Source: Alteromonadaceae bacterium (GTDB lineage: Bacteria > Pseudomonadota > Gammaproteobacteria > Pseudomonadales > Oleiphilaceae). From it: a DNA stretch of 49,685 bases. The notes beneath the pieces are model-generated. The model ran no database searches. It worked only from the letters and a program-made list of their open reading frames with translations, and was not told the origin of the DNA. Below, piece after piece: positions 10,047-20,454 of the stretch. The stretch covers positions 1-49,685 of the forward strand of contig JABXHG010000574.1 in NCBI GenBank assembly GCA_013393545.1, in the 5' to 3' direction. The position numbers were made by a program, and so were the translations under genes. Positions within the stretch are counted from its first letter, which is position 1. The number at the start of each line of letters is the position of its first letter.

Positions 10047-12284
10047 ATGGTTAAAGTAAGGGAAGATTACGCGCTTGCCGGCAACGGCGAGGTGGACATC
10101 GACCAATGGGTCGCCCACATTGCCGGACAAACCCACCTGGACAACCCTGACCAGTTGCGCCGGGCCTGCGAAAAAGCCGCGGTGATTGATCTGAAAGCCT
10201 ACCGGGAAGACCGTCAGTGGGCGCCGGGTGCCAGCAGTTTTTTCACCGGTTTGGAAATGGCTCAGGTGCTGGCGGAACTGCGCATGGATCGGGCCAGCCT
10301 GGTGGCGGCCGTACTTTATCGTTGCGTGCGTGAGGAGCGTGTGCCGCTGGAAACCATTCGCAAGGAGTTTGGCGATGAAGTGGCTGGGCTGATCAACGGC
10401 GTGCAGCAGATGGCGGCGATTTCATCCGTTCATCATCCGCTTAAGGGCAACGTGCTGGGCCAGAGCGAAGGCCAGCTGGATAACGTGCGCAAGATGTTGG
10501 TCACCATGGTGGATGACGTCCGGGTGGCGCTGATCAAGCTGGCGGAGCGAACCTCTGCCATCCGGGCGGTGAAAGACGCGCCGGAAGAAAAGCGTATGCG
10601 CGTGGCCCGGGAAGTGTTCGACATCTACGCGCCGTTGGCGCACCGGCTGGGCATTGGCCACATCAAGTGGGAGCTGGAAGACCTGTCGTTCCGCTACCTG
10701 CACGCCACTGCCTACAAGAAAATTGCCAAACTGCTGGACGAGAAGCGTCTGGACCGGGACCGTTACATCAAACGGGTGATCGAAACCCTGCAAACCGAGC
10801 TGACCGCCTCCGGCATCAAAGCCGAGCTGAACGGCCGGGCCAAGCACATCTACAGCATCTGGCGCAAAATGCGCCGCAAGGGCATTGATTTCTCTCAGGT
10901 CTACGACGTACGCGCGGTTCGCGTGCTGGTGCCCGAGGTGAAGGACTGCTACGCGGCACTCGGCATTGTGCACACGCTTTGGCGCCACATTCCCAACGAG
11001 TTCGACGACTACATCGCCAACCCGAAAGAAAACGGCTACCAGTCCCTGCACACCGCAGTGATCGGCCCGGAAGGCAAGGTGATGGAAGTGCAGATTCGCA
11101 CCGAGGCCATGCACGAGGAAGCTGAGCTGGGCGTGTGTGCCCACTGGTTGTACAAGGGCACCGACACCAACAACAAATCCTCTGGCTATGACGCCAAGAT
11201 CAACTGGCTGCGCCAGGTACTGGAATGGCAGGAAGAGCTGGGCGATTTGTCCGGCCTGGCCGATCATCTGAAAAGCGACGTGGCCTCCGATCGGGTGTAT
11301 GTGTTCACCCCGGATGGCCACGTGGTGGATTTACCCCAGGGTGCCACGCCGGTGGATTTCGCCTACCGCGTTCACACGGAAATCGGCCACGCCTGCCGGG
11401 GCGCACGGGTCAACAGCCGTATTGTGCCGCTGACCTACCCGCTGAAAACCGGCGATCAGGTGTTCATTCTGACTTCCAACAACCAGGCACCCAGCCGGGA
11501 CTGGCTGAATCCCAGCCTGGGTTATATCCAGACCTCCCGGGCCCGGGCCAAGGTCACCCACTGGTTCAAGCAGCAGGACCGGGATCGCAACGTTGCCGAC
11601 GGTCGCGCCATCCTGGAAGACGAATTCAAACGCCTGTCGTTGTACGACGTGGAGTTGTCGGAGCTGGCGAAAAAAGTGAATTACCACTCCACCGACGACA
11701 TGTTCGCCGCCGTTGGTGCCGGAGATTTGCGCCCGACTCACGTGGCCAACGTGGCGCAACAGTTGTTGGTGCCGAAATCCGAACAGCTGGATCTGAAAAT
11801 CAGTGCGCCCCGGAAAACGGCTTACGACACCGAGTCCGACATTCAGATCCAGGGCGTGGGCAAGCTCAAGACTCAGGTGGCCAAGTGCTGCAAGCCGCTG
11901 CCGGGCGACCCCATTGGCGGTTACATCACGGTGGGGCGGGGCGTGACCGTGCACCGTCAGGACTGCCTGACCTTCCTGAACCTGTGCGAGTTCGAACCCA
12001 ACCGCATCATCGAGGTGAACTGGGGCGGCACGCCGGCGGCGGTGTACCCGGTGGACATCGACATCGAGGCCTATGATCGGTCCGGCCTGTTGCGGGACAT
12101 CACCCAACTGCTGTCGTCTTCGCGCAGTGACGTTTTGTCGCTCAATACCCTGACCAACAAAGACGAGAACACCGCCCACATCCGAATTACCGTGGAAATC
12201 TCGAGCCTGGAGCAGTTGGCCCGCCTGCTGGCGCAGATTCGTAATCTGCCGAATATCATCGACGTGAGGCGAAAGCGCGGATGA
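10047..12284 (+). CDS. relA: (p)ppGpp synthetase I, RelA
   Basis: Ribosome-associated alarmone synthetase activated by uncharged tRNA in amino-acid starvation. The 745-residue protein has an N-terminal pseudo-hydrolase domain in which the HD metal motif is lost (VLYRCVREE in its place), as in true RelA rather than SpoT. The synthetase domain has VYDVRAVRVLV, NGYQSLHTAVIGP and EVQIRTEAMHEEAELG. A TGS domain begins with VYVFTPDGHVVDLPQGATPVDFAY split by strand breaks. A zinc-finger CCKPLPGDPIGGY and a C-terminal ACT domain follow. The stop overlaps the mazG ATG by four bases, so the alarmone synthetase is coupled to a nucleotide pyrophosphohydrolase. Confidence 0.97.
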   Translation: MVKVREDYALAGNGEVDIDQWVAHIAGQTHLDNPDQLRRACEKAAVIDLKAYREDRQWAPGASSFFTGLEMAQVLAELRMDRASLVAAVLYRCVREERVPLETIRKEFGDEVAGLINGVQQMAAISSVHHPLKGNVLGQSEGQLDNVRKMLVTMVDDVRVALIKLAERTSAIRAVKDAPEEKRMRVAREVFDIYAPLAHRLGIGHIKWELEDLSFRYLHATAYKKIAKLLDEKRLDRDRYIKRVIETLQTELTASGIKAELNGRAKHIYSIWRKMRRKGIDFSQVYDVRAVRVLVPEVKDCYAALGIVHTLWRHIPNEFDDYIANPKENGYQSLHTAVIGPEGKVMEVQIRTEAMHEEAELGVCAHWLYKGTDTNNKSSGYDAKINWLRQVLEWQEELGDLSGLADHLKSDVASDRVYVFTPDGHVVDLPQGATPVDFAYRVHTEIGHACRGARVNSRIVPLTYPLKTGDQVFILTSNNQAPSRDWLNPSLGYIQTSRARAKVTHWFKQQDRDRNVADGRAILEDEFKRLSLYDVELSELAKKVNYHSTDDMFAAVGAGDLRPTHVANVAQQLLVPKSEQLDLKISAPRKTAYDTESDIQIQGVGKLKTQVAKCCKPLPGDPIGGYITVGRGVTVHRQDCLTFLNLCEFEPNRIIEVNWGGTPAAVYPVDIDIEAYDRSGLLRDITQLLSSSRSDVLSLNTLTNKDENTAHIRITVEISSLEQLARLLAQIRNLPNIIDVRRKRG

Positions 12285-13120
12285 GCTATTCCATCGAAGA
12301 CCTCAAGTACCTGATGGCCCGCCTGCGGGAGCCGGACACCGGCTGTCCGTGGGATACCAAGCAAACCTTCAAGACCATCGTGCCCCATACCATTGAAGAG
12401 GCCTACGAGGTGGCGGACGCCATCGAACAGGAAGACTACTCGCACCTCAAGGACGAACTGGGGGACCTGCTGTTCCAGGTGATTTTCTACGCCCAAATGG
12501 GGCGGGAGCAGGAATATTTCGATTTCGATGGGGTGGTGGACCATCTGGTGCGCAAGCTGGTACGGCGTCATCCCCACGTGTTCCCCGAGGGTACCCTGGA
12601 GAGCCGTGTCGACCCGGAAAACCGCCCGGACGAAGCCTGGATCAAGGAAAGTTGGGAGCGTATCAAGGCCGAAGAGCGTGCGGAGAAAGCCGACGATGAC
12701 GGGCCGGAAAGCCGGCTGGACGGCATTGCCCGCACCCTGCCGGCCATGGCCCGGGCCGACAAGCTCCAGCGCCGGGCGGCCCGCCACGGCTTCGACTGGC
12801 CGAATGTGGAACCGGTGTTTGACAAACTGCACGAGGAAATCGACGAGCTGAAGGAAGCCTGGCAGGCGGCCGAAGCCGGTACCGGTGAGCGGGATGCGGT
12901 GGAAGATGAGCTGGGCGATTTGCTGTTTGTCTGCGTGAATCTGGCGCGGTTCATGAAGGTGACGCCCGAGCAGGCGTTGAACCGTACCAACCACAAGTTC
13001 GAGGCGCGCTTCAGGGCCATCGAAAAGGTGCTGGCCGAAGAGGGCCGGGACCTGGACGATGAGACCCTGGAAGCACTGGATACCATCTGGCAACAAGTCA
13101 AGGGTGTGGAAAAACGCTGA
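12281..13120 (+). CDS. mazG: Nucleoside triphosphate pyrophosphohydrolase MazG
   Basis: Hydrolyses NTPs and dNTPs to monophosphates, thought to clean damaged nucleotides and, in E. coli, to lower ppGpp. The 279-residue protein has two MazG all-alpha repeats. The first carries CPWDTKQT (22-29), EEAYEVADAIE (39-49) and KDELGDLLFQV. The second carries HEEIDELKEAW and EDELGDLLFVCVNLAR. Its four-base overlap with relA links synthesis and removal of alarmone precursors. The spacing to the next gene is about 100 bases, with no strong terminator seen. Confidence 0.95.
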   Translation: MSYSIEDLKYLMARLREPDTGCPWDTKQTFKTIVPHTIEEAYEVADAIEQEDYSHLKDELGDLLFQVIFYAQMGREQEYFDFDGVVDHLVRKLVRRHPHVFPEGTLESRVDPENRPDEAWIKESWERIKAEERAEKADDDGPESRLDGIARTLPAMARADKLQRRAARHGFDWPNVEPVFDKLHEEIDELKEAWQAAEAGTGERDAVEDELGDLLFVCVNLARFMKVTPEQALNRTNHKFEARFRAIEKVLAEEGRDLDDETLEALDTIWQQVKGVEKR

Positions 13121-13220
13121 CGGGAGTGTCTGGCGGCTTTGACTAAATGCCTGATTGGGCCGACACTTGAGAGTGTGTAAGCTTATTGATGCAAAACGGA
13201 AACAAAGGGGAAATCTGGGT

Positions 13221-13562
13221 ATGAAAATCCGCGAACTGGTGGATCACTGGGACAAGCATGGTCGGGGCCGTTTAACCCGCGAACCCACGTTTGTGTCCCT
13301 GTCTGAAGAGCATCATCAGCTGGTGCAGCGGCTGGTGGAGTTGTATCCGTTGAAATCGCCGCAGGAGCTGATGCGTGATCTGTTGACCGCCGCCCTGGAC
13401 GACCTGGAAACCGGACTGCCCTACAAGCAGGGCGACAAGGTAGTCGCTTACGATGAAGACGGCTTTGAGATCTATGAGGACGAGGGCCTGACCCCGCAAT
13501 TCGTGGCCCTCAGTAAAAAGCACATGCAGCGACTGAAGAACCGCCCTCAGTCGCCGGCCTGA
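13221..13562 (+). CDS. Conserved small protein, function unknown
   Basis: A 113-residue soluble protein with no membrane segment or signal peptide. The N-terminus (MKIRELVDHWDKHGRGRLT) is basic. The middle contains LVELYPLKSPQELMRDLLTAALDDLE, cut here into LVELYP and DLLTAALDDLE, which also occurs in the gene next to it on the opposite strand. The C-terminal half is acidic (AYDEDGFEIYEDEG). The ATG at 13221 has AAGGGGAAA upstream; the longer form from 13155 starts in the leader. Similar proteins near mazG in pseudomonads have sometimes been labelled pilus tip components, which I do not think the sequence supports. The middle block resembles a ribbon-helix-helix-like helical pair, but this is inference. 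Confidence 0.7.
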   Translation: MKIRELVDHWDKHGRGRLTREPTFVSLSEEHHQLVQRLVELYPLKSPQELMRDLLTAALDDLETGLPYKQGDKVVAYDEDGFEIYEDEGLTPQFVALSKKHMQRLKNRPQSPA

Positions 13563-13793
13563 TCAGTTACCGGCTTTCAGCCGTTCATTCAGATCGCCCT
13601 GGCTGAGCAGATCATCCAGGGCGGCCGCCACCAGATCATTCAGAATCTCGCCTTCGCTGCGCTCGGGATAAAGCTCGGCCAGCGCCGCAATGCGCGCCGC
13701 ATCTTCCATCGGCAACCGCAGATTGTACCGGTGTGGTCGTTCCACATCGCTTCTTTCACTGGCCCATTGTTGAGGTAACTCGCTGACTGTCAT
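13563..13793 (-). CDS. Small protein paralogous to its tail-to-tail neighbour
   Basis: A 76-residue protein ending directly against the stop of the preceding plus-strand gene, with no base between. It contains LAELYPERSEGEILNDLVAAALDDL, split here as LAELYPERSEGEI and NDLVAAALDDL. This matches LVELYP..S.QELMRDLLTAALDDL in the neighbour at 13221. The pattern HRYNLRLPMEDAARIAALAE before it resembles the start of a ribbon-helix-helix fold. The ATG at 13793 is chosen for a GGGAG seven bases upstream; an alternative at 13835 adds 14 residues. It diverges from ppc. The function is unknown; a small DNA-binding protein is possible. Confidence 0.65.
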   Translation of the reverse strand: MTVSELPQQWASERSDVERPHRYNLRLPMEDAARIAALAELYPERSEGEILNDLVAAALDDLLSQGDLNERLKAGN

Positions 13794-13893
13794 GTCGGTC
13801 TCCCGTCCGGATGCGTATTCGCGATGGACTTTCATCGCCTAGACTTAGTATCGTAAGTTTACTTTGCATCCGTCAATTCAGAAGGACATCGCC

Positions 13894-16539
13894 GTGACCG
13901 AACTGCATCCAGATCTGCGCGAAAACGTACGCATGCTCGGTGAGCTGCTGGGCCACAGCATCCAGCGCTTCCCCGGCATGGACTGCTATGAGCGGATCGA
14001 GGAAATCCGGGCGGCGGCGAAAGCCGACCGCAACAACGAAAGCGGTTCCGGCCAGCGCCTGGCAACCCTGCTTCGTCAGCTGGATGACGACGAACTGCTG
14101 CCTGTTACCCGAGCCTTTAACCAGTTTCTGAACCTGGCCAACCTGGCCGAGCAGTATCACGGTATTCGCCGCAAACAGGGCCATTCGTCCGACCTGGTGG
14201 TGGAATCCCTGAGCGAAGTGTTCGACCGGCTGCAACAGGGTGGCGTTGATCCACAGGAACTGCACAAACGGGTGGCGGACCTACGCATCGAATTCGTTCT
14301 GACCGCCCATCCCACCGAAGTGGCCCGGCGTACCCTGATCCTTAAATACGACGAGATGTCCGATTGCCTCGCCCGGCTGGACCACGAGGACTTGCTGCCG
14401 GCAGAGCGCGAGGACATCATCGCCCGCCTGACCCGGCTGATCAACGAGGCCTGGCACACCGACGAGATTCGCCATCAACGCCCGACAGCGGTGGACGAAG
14501 CCAAATGGGGCTTCGCCGTGATCGAAAACAGCCTGTGGCACGCGCTGCCCCAGTTCCTGCGCAATTTGGATGTTTCTCTGGACGATGCCACCGGTCACGG
14601 CCTGCCGCTGCAGGCTTCGCCCATCCGTATTGCCTCCTGGATGGGCGGTGACCGGGACGGCAACCCCAACGTGACCCACGAGGTGAGCCGCGAAGTGTTC
14701 CTGCTTGGGCGCTGGAAAGCCGCCGAGTTGTACCTGGCCGATGTACAGGCGTTGCGCAACGAGTTGTCCATGTGGCAGGCCAGCGACGAGCTGCGCCAGG
14801 CGGTGGGCGATGCCCCGGAACCTTACCGGGAGGTGCTGGGTGAACTGAAAGCCCGGCTGCTCCGCACCCGTGACTGGGCACTGGCCCGTATGCGTGACGA
14901 AAACGCCGACGCCTACGGCATTCTGTTCGAGAAAGACGATCTGGTTGAGCCGCTGGAACTGTGTTATCGCTCGCTGGTGGAGTGCGGCCTGGAAGCCATT
15001 GCCAACGGCCCGCTGCTGGATACCATTCGCCGTGCCCATACCTTTGGTCTGCCGCTGATTCGGCTGGATATCCGCCAGGAGGCGTCACGCCACGCCGAGG
15101 CGGTGTCGGAGATGGTGGACTACCTGGGGCTGGGCGATTATCTGTCCTGGTCCGAGCAGGAGCGTCAGCAATTCCTGATCCGCGAGCTGGACAGCCGCCG
15201 GCCGCTGGTACCCCGCAACTGGCAGCCGTCCGAGCCGGTGCGGGAAGTGCTGGCGACCTGCGAAGTGGTGGCGGAGCAAACGCCGGAGGCACTGGGTTCC
15301 TACGTGATCTCCATGGCCAGCAAGCCTTCGGACGTGTTGAGCGTGATTCTGCTGCTGCGGGAAGCGGGCATGAGCTTTCCCATGCGCGTGGTGCCCCTGT
15401 TCGAAACTCTGGACGACCTGCAGGGCGCGCCCGAGAGCATGACCGCGCTGTTTGATATCGACTGGTACCGGGATTACTGCCAGGACCGCCAGGAAGTCAT
15501 GATCGGCTATTCCGACTCTTCCAAGGATGCTGGCCAGCTGATGGCGGCCTGGGCGCAGTACCGGGCCCAGGAACAGCTAACGGAAATTGCCGGGCGGTAC
15601 GGCGTACACCTGACCCTGTTCCACGGTCGTGGTGGCACCGTGGGCCGTGGCGGCGGGCCAGCCAACCGGGCGATTCTTTCCCAGCCGCCGGGCTCGGTGA
15701 ACGGCAGTTTCCGGATTACCGAACAGGGCGAAATGATCCGCTTCAAGTTTGGTTTGCCACGGCTGGCGGTGCAGAGCCTCACGCTGTACAGCACGGCGGT
15801 GATCGAAGCCACTCTGGCACCGCCGCCCGCTCCGAAGGACAGCTGGCGGGAGATGATGGATTGGCTGACCGAGAAATCGTTGAAATCCTATCGGGATGTG
15901 GTGCGGGAACACCCGGATTTTGTGCCTTATTTCCGCCAGGTGACCCCGGAAACCGCTCTGGGCAAGCTGGCGCTTGGCAGCCGGCCGGCGCGACGTAAAC
16001 CCAGCGGAGGCGTGGAAAGTTTGCGGGCGATTCCCTGGATTTTCGCCTGGACCCAGATGCGCATGATGCTGCCTGCCTGGCTGGGCAGCGACGAAGCACT
16101 GGAGGCCGCCGCCCGTGACGAGCGCCTGCCGGAACTGCGGGAAATGATGGAAGGCTGGCCGTTTTTCCGCACCTACGTGGACATGCTGGAAATGGTCCTG
16201 GCCAAGGCGGACCTGCGCATCGTCAACTATTACGAGCAGACTCTGGTGGATGACGAAAAACTGCGGGTGTTGGGCGCCAGCCTGCGGGAACGGCTGCGCA
16301 GTTGCATCAGCCGCTTGCTGGAGCTCAAGCAGCAGCAGACCCTGCTGGAAGCCGAGCCGGTATTCGCCCATTCCATGAAAGTGCGCAACCCTTACACGGA
16401 CCCACTGCATTACCTGCAGGCGGAATTGCTGCGCCGGGACCGTCAAGGCGAGGGCAAGGGCGAAGTGCCCGATGTGGTTGAGCGGGCTCTGAAAGTAACC
16501 ATGGCAGGCATTGCCGCCGGCATGCGTAACACCGGATAA
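13894..16539 (+). CDS. ppc: Phosphoenolpyruvate carboxylase
   Basis: Anaplerotic enzyme carboxylating phosphoenolpyruvate to oxaloacetate to refill the TCA cycle. The 881-residue protein has the catalytic His139 in FVLTAHPTEVARRT, the WMGGDRDGNPNVT loop, the lysine-containing GYSDSSKDAGQLMAAW, the glycine loop FHGRGGTVGRGGGP, and the C-terminal allosteric tail ending GIAAGMRNTG. The GTG at 13894 is preferred because AGAAGGA at 13880-13886 sits eight bases upstream. An in-frame TTG at 13864 would give ten more residues. ppc-adk-tsaB-rsmJ-plsB resembles the gene neighbourhood known in Pseudomonas. Confidence 0.97.
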   Translation: MTELHPDLRENVRMLGELLGHSIQRFPGMDCYERIEEIRAAAKADRNNESGSGQRLATLLRQLDDDELLPVTRAFNQFLNLANLAEQYHGIRRKQGHSSDLVVESLSEVFDRLQQGGVDPQELHKRVADLRIEFVLTAHPTEVARRTLILKYDEMSDCLARLDHEDLLPAEREDIIARLTRLINEAWHTDEIRHQRPTAVDEAKWGFAVIENSLWHALPQFLRNLDVSLDDATGHGLPLQASPIRIASWMGGDRDGNPNVTHEVSREVFLLGRWKAAELYLADVQALRNELSMWQASDELRQAVGDAPEPYREVLGELKARLLRTRDWALARMRDENADAYGILFEKDDLVEPLELCYRSLVECGLEAIANGPLLDTIRRAHTFGLPLIRLDIRQEASRHAEAVSEMVDYLGLGDYLSWSEQERQQFLIRELDSRRPLVPRNWQPSEPVREVLATCEVVAEQTPEALGSYVISMASKPSDVLSVILLLREAGMSFPMRVVPLFETLDDLQGAPESMTALFDIDWYRDYCQDRQEVMIGYSDSSKDAGQLMAAWAQYRAQEQLTEIAGRYGVHLTLFHGRGGTVGRGGGPANRAILSQPPGSVNGSFRITEQGEMIRFKFGLPRLAVQSLTLYSTAVIEATLAPPPAPKDSWREMMDWLTEKSLKSYRDVVREHPDFVPYFRQVTPETALGKLALGSRPARRKPSGGVESLRAIPWIFAWTQMRMMLPAWLGSDEALEAAARDERLPELREMMEGWPFFRTYVDMLEMVLAKADLRIVNYYEQTLVDDEKLRVLGASLRERLRSCISRLLELKQQQTLLEAEPVFAHSMKVRNPYTDPLHYLQAELLRRDRQGEGKGEVPDVVERALKVTMAGIAAGMRNTG

Positions 16540-16570
16540 GCAAAGCCAATCATCAAAGGGAGCTTGTATT

Positions 16571-17491
16571 TTGGCACTGTCTAGTGACTCTACCGCCACT
16601 TATCCCGAAGATTTCACTCTGGATGGTGTGGCGCGCCGGCTACAAAATTTGTACCGTTTGCCGCCAATGCCGGCGCTGGCGCTTCGCATCCTGCGTTTGA
16701 CCGCCGACAACGACTCGACGGCAAGAGATCTGGCGGAGCTGATTGAGCTGGACCCCAGCATGACCGCGCAAATCATGCGCTATGCCCGCTCCGCTCTGTT
16801 TAACTATCAGGGCAACCTGTACTCGGTACAGGAGGCTGTTACCCGGGTACTCGGCTTCGACCGTGTGGCTCATATTGCTTTGGGTATCGCCTCTGTGCGT
16901 GCTTTTGATGTGCCCCGCGAGGGTACCCTGGGCATGGACAATTTCTGGCGCCATTCGCTTTACTGTGCGTTCCTGACCCGGAGCCTGGCAGAGGCTTCCG
17001 GTCAGGATAAAGGTCTGGCCTATCTGTGCGGGCTGCTGCATAACTTCGGGTTGTTGCTGGTGGGCCATTTGTTCCCCGATGACTACGAGACCCTGGCGTG
17101 GCTCCGGGAGGACAACCCCGAGGCCAGTATGATGACGCTCGAGCAGGAGGTGTTCGGGCAGGGTCGTCATCAGGATATCCTGACTGTCGGCCATGGAGCC
17201 ATTGGTGGCATCCTGCACCGGCTATGGCAGCTGCCCGGGCCGGTCATCAAGGCTGCCGGCATGCACCAGCACCTTGGTTACCGGGGGGAGCACGAGCACT
17301 ATGTCTGGCTTGTTCAGCTGGCCAACGGTCTGTTGAAGGAGCAGGGTATTGGCGATGAGTTCAATCCGGATGATATCGACTCCCTCGCCGGGGCGCTGGG
17401 GCTGCCCGCCAGCGCCCTTGACCGCGCCCGGGACGAGATGGCCCGGGTTGCTGCCGACCTTGATGATCTGGCATCCTCCATTTCCCGCTAA
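16571..17491 (+). CDS. HDOD domain protein
   Basis: A 306-residue protein made almost entirely of one HDOD domain, a catalytically dead relative of HD phosphohydrolases found in signalling proteins. The segment LYRLPPMPALALRILRLTAD, the helix ELIELDPSMTAQIMRYARSA, and the AVTRVLGFDRVAHIALGIA block are typical. The region corresponding to the HD signature reads CGLLHNFGLLLVGHLFP. No output domain is attached. No ATG fits; a TTG at 16571, eight bases after AAAGGGAG (16555-16562), is the likely start. The longer frame from 16511 overlaps the end of ppc. The role is unknown, but the family is often linked to surface behaviour and second messengers. Confidence 0.85.
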   Translation: MALSSDSTATYPEDFTLDGVARRLQNLYRLPPMPALALRILRLTADNDSTARDLAELIELDPSMTAQIMRYARSALFNYQGNLYSVQEAVTRVLGFDRVAHIALGIASVRAFDVPREGTLGMDNFWRHSLYCAFLTRSLAEASGQDKGLAYLCGLLHNFGLLLVGHLFPDDYETLAWLREDNPEASMMTLEQEVFGQGRHQDILTVGHGAIGGILHRLWQLPGPVIKAAGMHQHLGYRGEHEHYVWLVQLANGLLKEQGIGDEFNPDDIDSLAGALGLPASALDRARDEMARVAADLDDLASSISR

Positions 17492-18343
<852 letters not shown>

Positions 18344-18373
18344 TCTCCCCTGAGAAGCAGCAGCCCCGGAGGC

Positions 18374-19093
18374 ATGAGTTCTGTGAAGTTATTGGCACTG
18401 GATACGTCTTCGGAAGGCTGCTCTGCCGCGCTCTGGCTTGATGGTCAGCTTGTAGAGCGCTTCGAAGTGGCCCCGCGCGGCCACACCCGCCTGCTGATGC
18501 CGATGATCAAGGAACTGTTGGCTGAACAGCAACTGACGCCCGCTGATCTTGACGCTCTGGCGTTTGCCCGGGGCCCGGGCTCATTTACCGGCTTGCGCAT
18601 TGCAACCGGGGTGGTACAGGGCCTTGCCTGGGGGCTGGCATTACCGGTGGTGCCGGTGTCTTCCCTCGCCGCAGTGGCCTTGTTGGCGATTGAACAGCAT
18701 TCCCTGGAAAACGGTGATGGCATTGCCGTGGCGTTCGACGCCCGGATGGGTGAGGTCTACTGGGGCACCTTTGAGTGCCATGATGGCCTGCCCGTGGCCA
18801 TCGGCCCGGAGCGCGTCTGCGCACCCGAAGCGGTTGCCTTGCCAGAAGCTGGGGAGAGTTCTCCACGCCGCTGGTTTGGTGCCGGGGCGGGCTGGCGGTT
18901 CCACGAGGCCATGCCTGCGCCGGTAACCGGCCAGTTCGTTGGCCGTGATGAAACGTTGGTACCCCGTGCGGCGCAAGTGGCCCGTCTGGCGGAAATCGCG
19001 TTTCAGCGCGGTGAAACAGTCAGTGCCGAGCAGGCCCAGCCGGTATACGTGCGCGATGAAGTGACCTGGCAAAAGCTGCCGGGCCGGGGTTAA
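18374..19093 (+). CDS. tsaB: tRNA threonylcarbamoyladenosine biosynthesis protein TsaB
   Basis: Partner of TsaD and TsaE in making the t6A37 modification of ANN-decoding tRNAs; a catalytically silent ASKHA-fold protein. The 239-residue protein starts LLALDTSSEGCSAALW and has GPGSFTGLRIATGVVQGLAWG, a family hallmark, followed by AFDARMGEVYWGTF. The ATG at 18374 lies only one base after GGAGG (18368-18372). The GTG three codons later (18383, giving MKLLALDTS) has ideal ten-base spacing and may be the true start. The old name is YeaZ. The gene follows adk by 30 bases. Confidence 0.94.
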   Translation: MSSVKLLALDTSSEGCSAALWLDGQLVERFEVAPRGHTRLLMPMIKELLAEQQLTPADLDALAFARGPGSFTGLRIATGVVQGLAWGLALPVVPVSSLAAVALLAIEQHSLENGDGIAVAFDARMGEVYWGTFECHDGLPVAIGPERVCAPEAVALPEAGESSPRRWFGAGAGWRFHEAMPAPVTGQFVGRDETLVPRAAQVARLAEIAFQRGETVSAEQAQPVYVRDEVTWQKLPGRG

Positions 19094-19192
19094 GCAGACA
19101 CGCGCCGGCTGGCGTGAACCTGTTCACTTTTCATCCGCGCCAACTTCTTCCATAATGCCTCTGACGTTTCTTTTTCTCTGCGGTGATCAGCC

Positions 19193-19576
19193 ATGATTGG
19201 CGGTTTAAACCCTGCAAATTATTCTCAGATCCAGTCCGGCAACAATACGCCGGCGCGTGAGCGTACCGATATGGCCCGCACGTCGGCGGCAGCGCCCATG
19301 TCCGTGGCCATTGAGTCTGCGCGCAAGGATCTCGGAGCACCTGCCCAGGGCCGTGACGGCGCCCCGCAAACCGGCAATGCCAGCGAATCACCGGAGGCCA
19401 CCACTCGCCGCGTGGAAGCCCGGCGCGCCGCTGAAGATGCCCGCCTTGAAAGTTTTCGTGCCGATGACGTCTCGCCCTCGGCGGCACGGGCATTGTCTAC
19501 GTTTGCCGGTGTGGCAGCGGCCGGTCAGGAGTACGAAGGTGGCTCGGTGCTCTCCGGCATTGATATCATGGTCTGA
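19193..19576 (+). CDS. Hypothetical protein upstream of rsmJ
   Basis: A 127-residue protein rich in Ala, Arg, Ser and Glu, with no membrane segment. It begins [20 protein letters not shown], has a low-complexity charged middle ([18 protein letters not shown]) that may be helical, and ends in a small hydrophobic piece with [22 protein letters not shown], cut here for length. I do not recognise the family. The stop overlaps the rsmJ ATG by one base (TGATG), so it is probably translated and coupled. Composition looks disordered in the first 70 residues. Confidence 0.7.
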   Translation: MIGGLNPANYSQIQSGNNTPARERTDMARTSAAAPMSVAIESARKDLGAPAQGRDGAPQTGNASESPEATTRRVEARRAAEDARLESFRADDVSPSAARALSTFAGVAAAGQEYEGGSVLSGIDIMV

Positions 19577-20412
19577 TGACCGAATCCTCCCTGAAAGCAT
19601 GTTCCCCCCTGCCGCCGGCGCTTGCCGGTGAACTCGCCGTTGCCTGCTCTGCTTTGGGCGACTCACAGGCGGCCCGTTCCCTGGCCGATCAACTGGGCCT
19701 TCAATGGCTGGGCACCGCCGAGCCGAAAAGAGTTCGTGAAGCGGCTTTGCTGCTGTTTTTCGATGACCGTGGCCTGTGCCTGCAATTAACCGGAAAGGGT
19801 GCGCCGGGACCGGTCAGGGCCGAGTTTGTGACCGGTAAAATGGGATACCGGCGGGAACATGGCGGCGGCGCCGGGCAGCTGGTGGCAAAAGCGGTGGGCC
19901 TGCAGAAAACCCGCACGCCACTGCACGTGCTGGATGCCACCGCTGGCCTGGGGCAGGATGCGTTTGTGCTGGCCGGCCTGGGTTGCGAGGTAACCCTGTT
20001 TGAGCGTAACCCGGTGATTCACGCCTTGCTGGCAGATGGGCTGGCCAGAGCGGCCCTGAACCCGGATTGTGCGCCGGTGGTTGCCCGCATGCACCTACAG
20101 CCGGGTAACGCCATTAACTGGTTGGCCGGTGCCGACGGCGATGCGGCGGATGTGATCTACCTGGACCCGATGTTTCCCCACCGCGACAAGTCCGCTCGGG
20201 TGAAAAAAGAAATGGAAGTGTTCCGCCGGGTAGTGGGCGATGACGACGACGCCGGCGAGCTGCTGGCCGCCGCTCTCGCCTCCGCTCGTTACCGGGTGGT
20301 GGTCAAGCGCCCGCGCAAGGCACCGGAAATTACCGGGCCGGAGCCTGCAACGCGGGTGGAAGGCAAAAGCAGCCGCTACGACATCTACCCAATCAAGGCC
20401 CTGCCGGCGTAA
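19576..20412 (+). CDS. rsmJ: 16S rRNA (guanine-1516-N2)-methyltransferase RsmJ
   Basis: Methylates G1516 in 16S rRNA helix 45 using SAM. The 278-residue protein has the N-terminal [11 protein letters not shown] region, then [21 protein letters not shown], the SAM-binding [19 protein letters not shown], and the catalytic-type motif [19 protein letters not shown]. The C-terminal [12 protein letters not shown] and [10 protein letters not shown] close the family pattern. The old name is YhiQ. It is coupled to the preceding small gene and converges with plsB. Confidence 0.95.
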   Translation: MTESSLKACSPLPPALAGELAVACSALGDSQAARSLADQLGLQWLGTAEPKRVREAALLLFFDDRGLCLQLTGKGAPGPVRAEFVTGKMGYRREHGGGAGQLVAKAVGLQKTRTPLHVLDATAGLGQDAFVLAGLGCEVTLFERNPVIHALLADGLARAALNPDCAPVVARMHLQPGNAINWLAGADGDAADVIYLDPMFPHRDKSARVKKEMEVFRRVVGDDDDAGELLAAALASARYRVVVKRPRKAPEITGPEPATRVEGKSSRYDIYPIKALPA

Positions 20413-20454
20413 GCCGTTGATCAGGGCCTTTCGCTCCTCCTATCCCCGCAACAG

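Noticed and set aside
10422..13096. Minus-strand frames over relA and mazG
   Set aside because: Shadows of two well-supported plus-strand genes; they have no start signals and no family resemblance.
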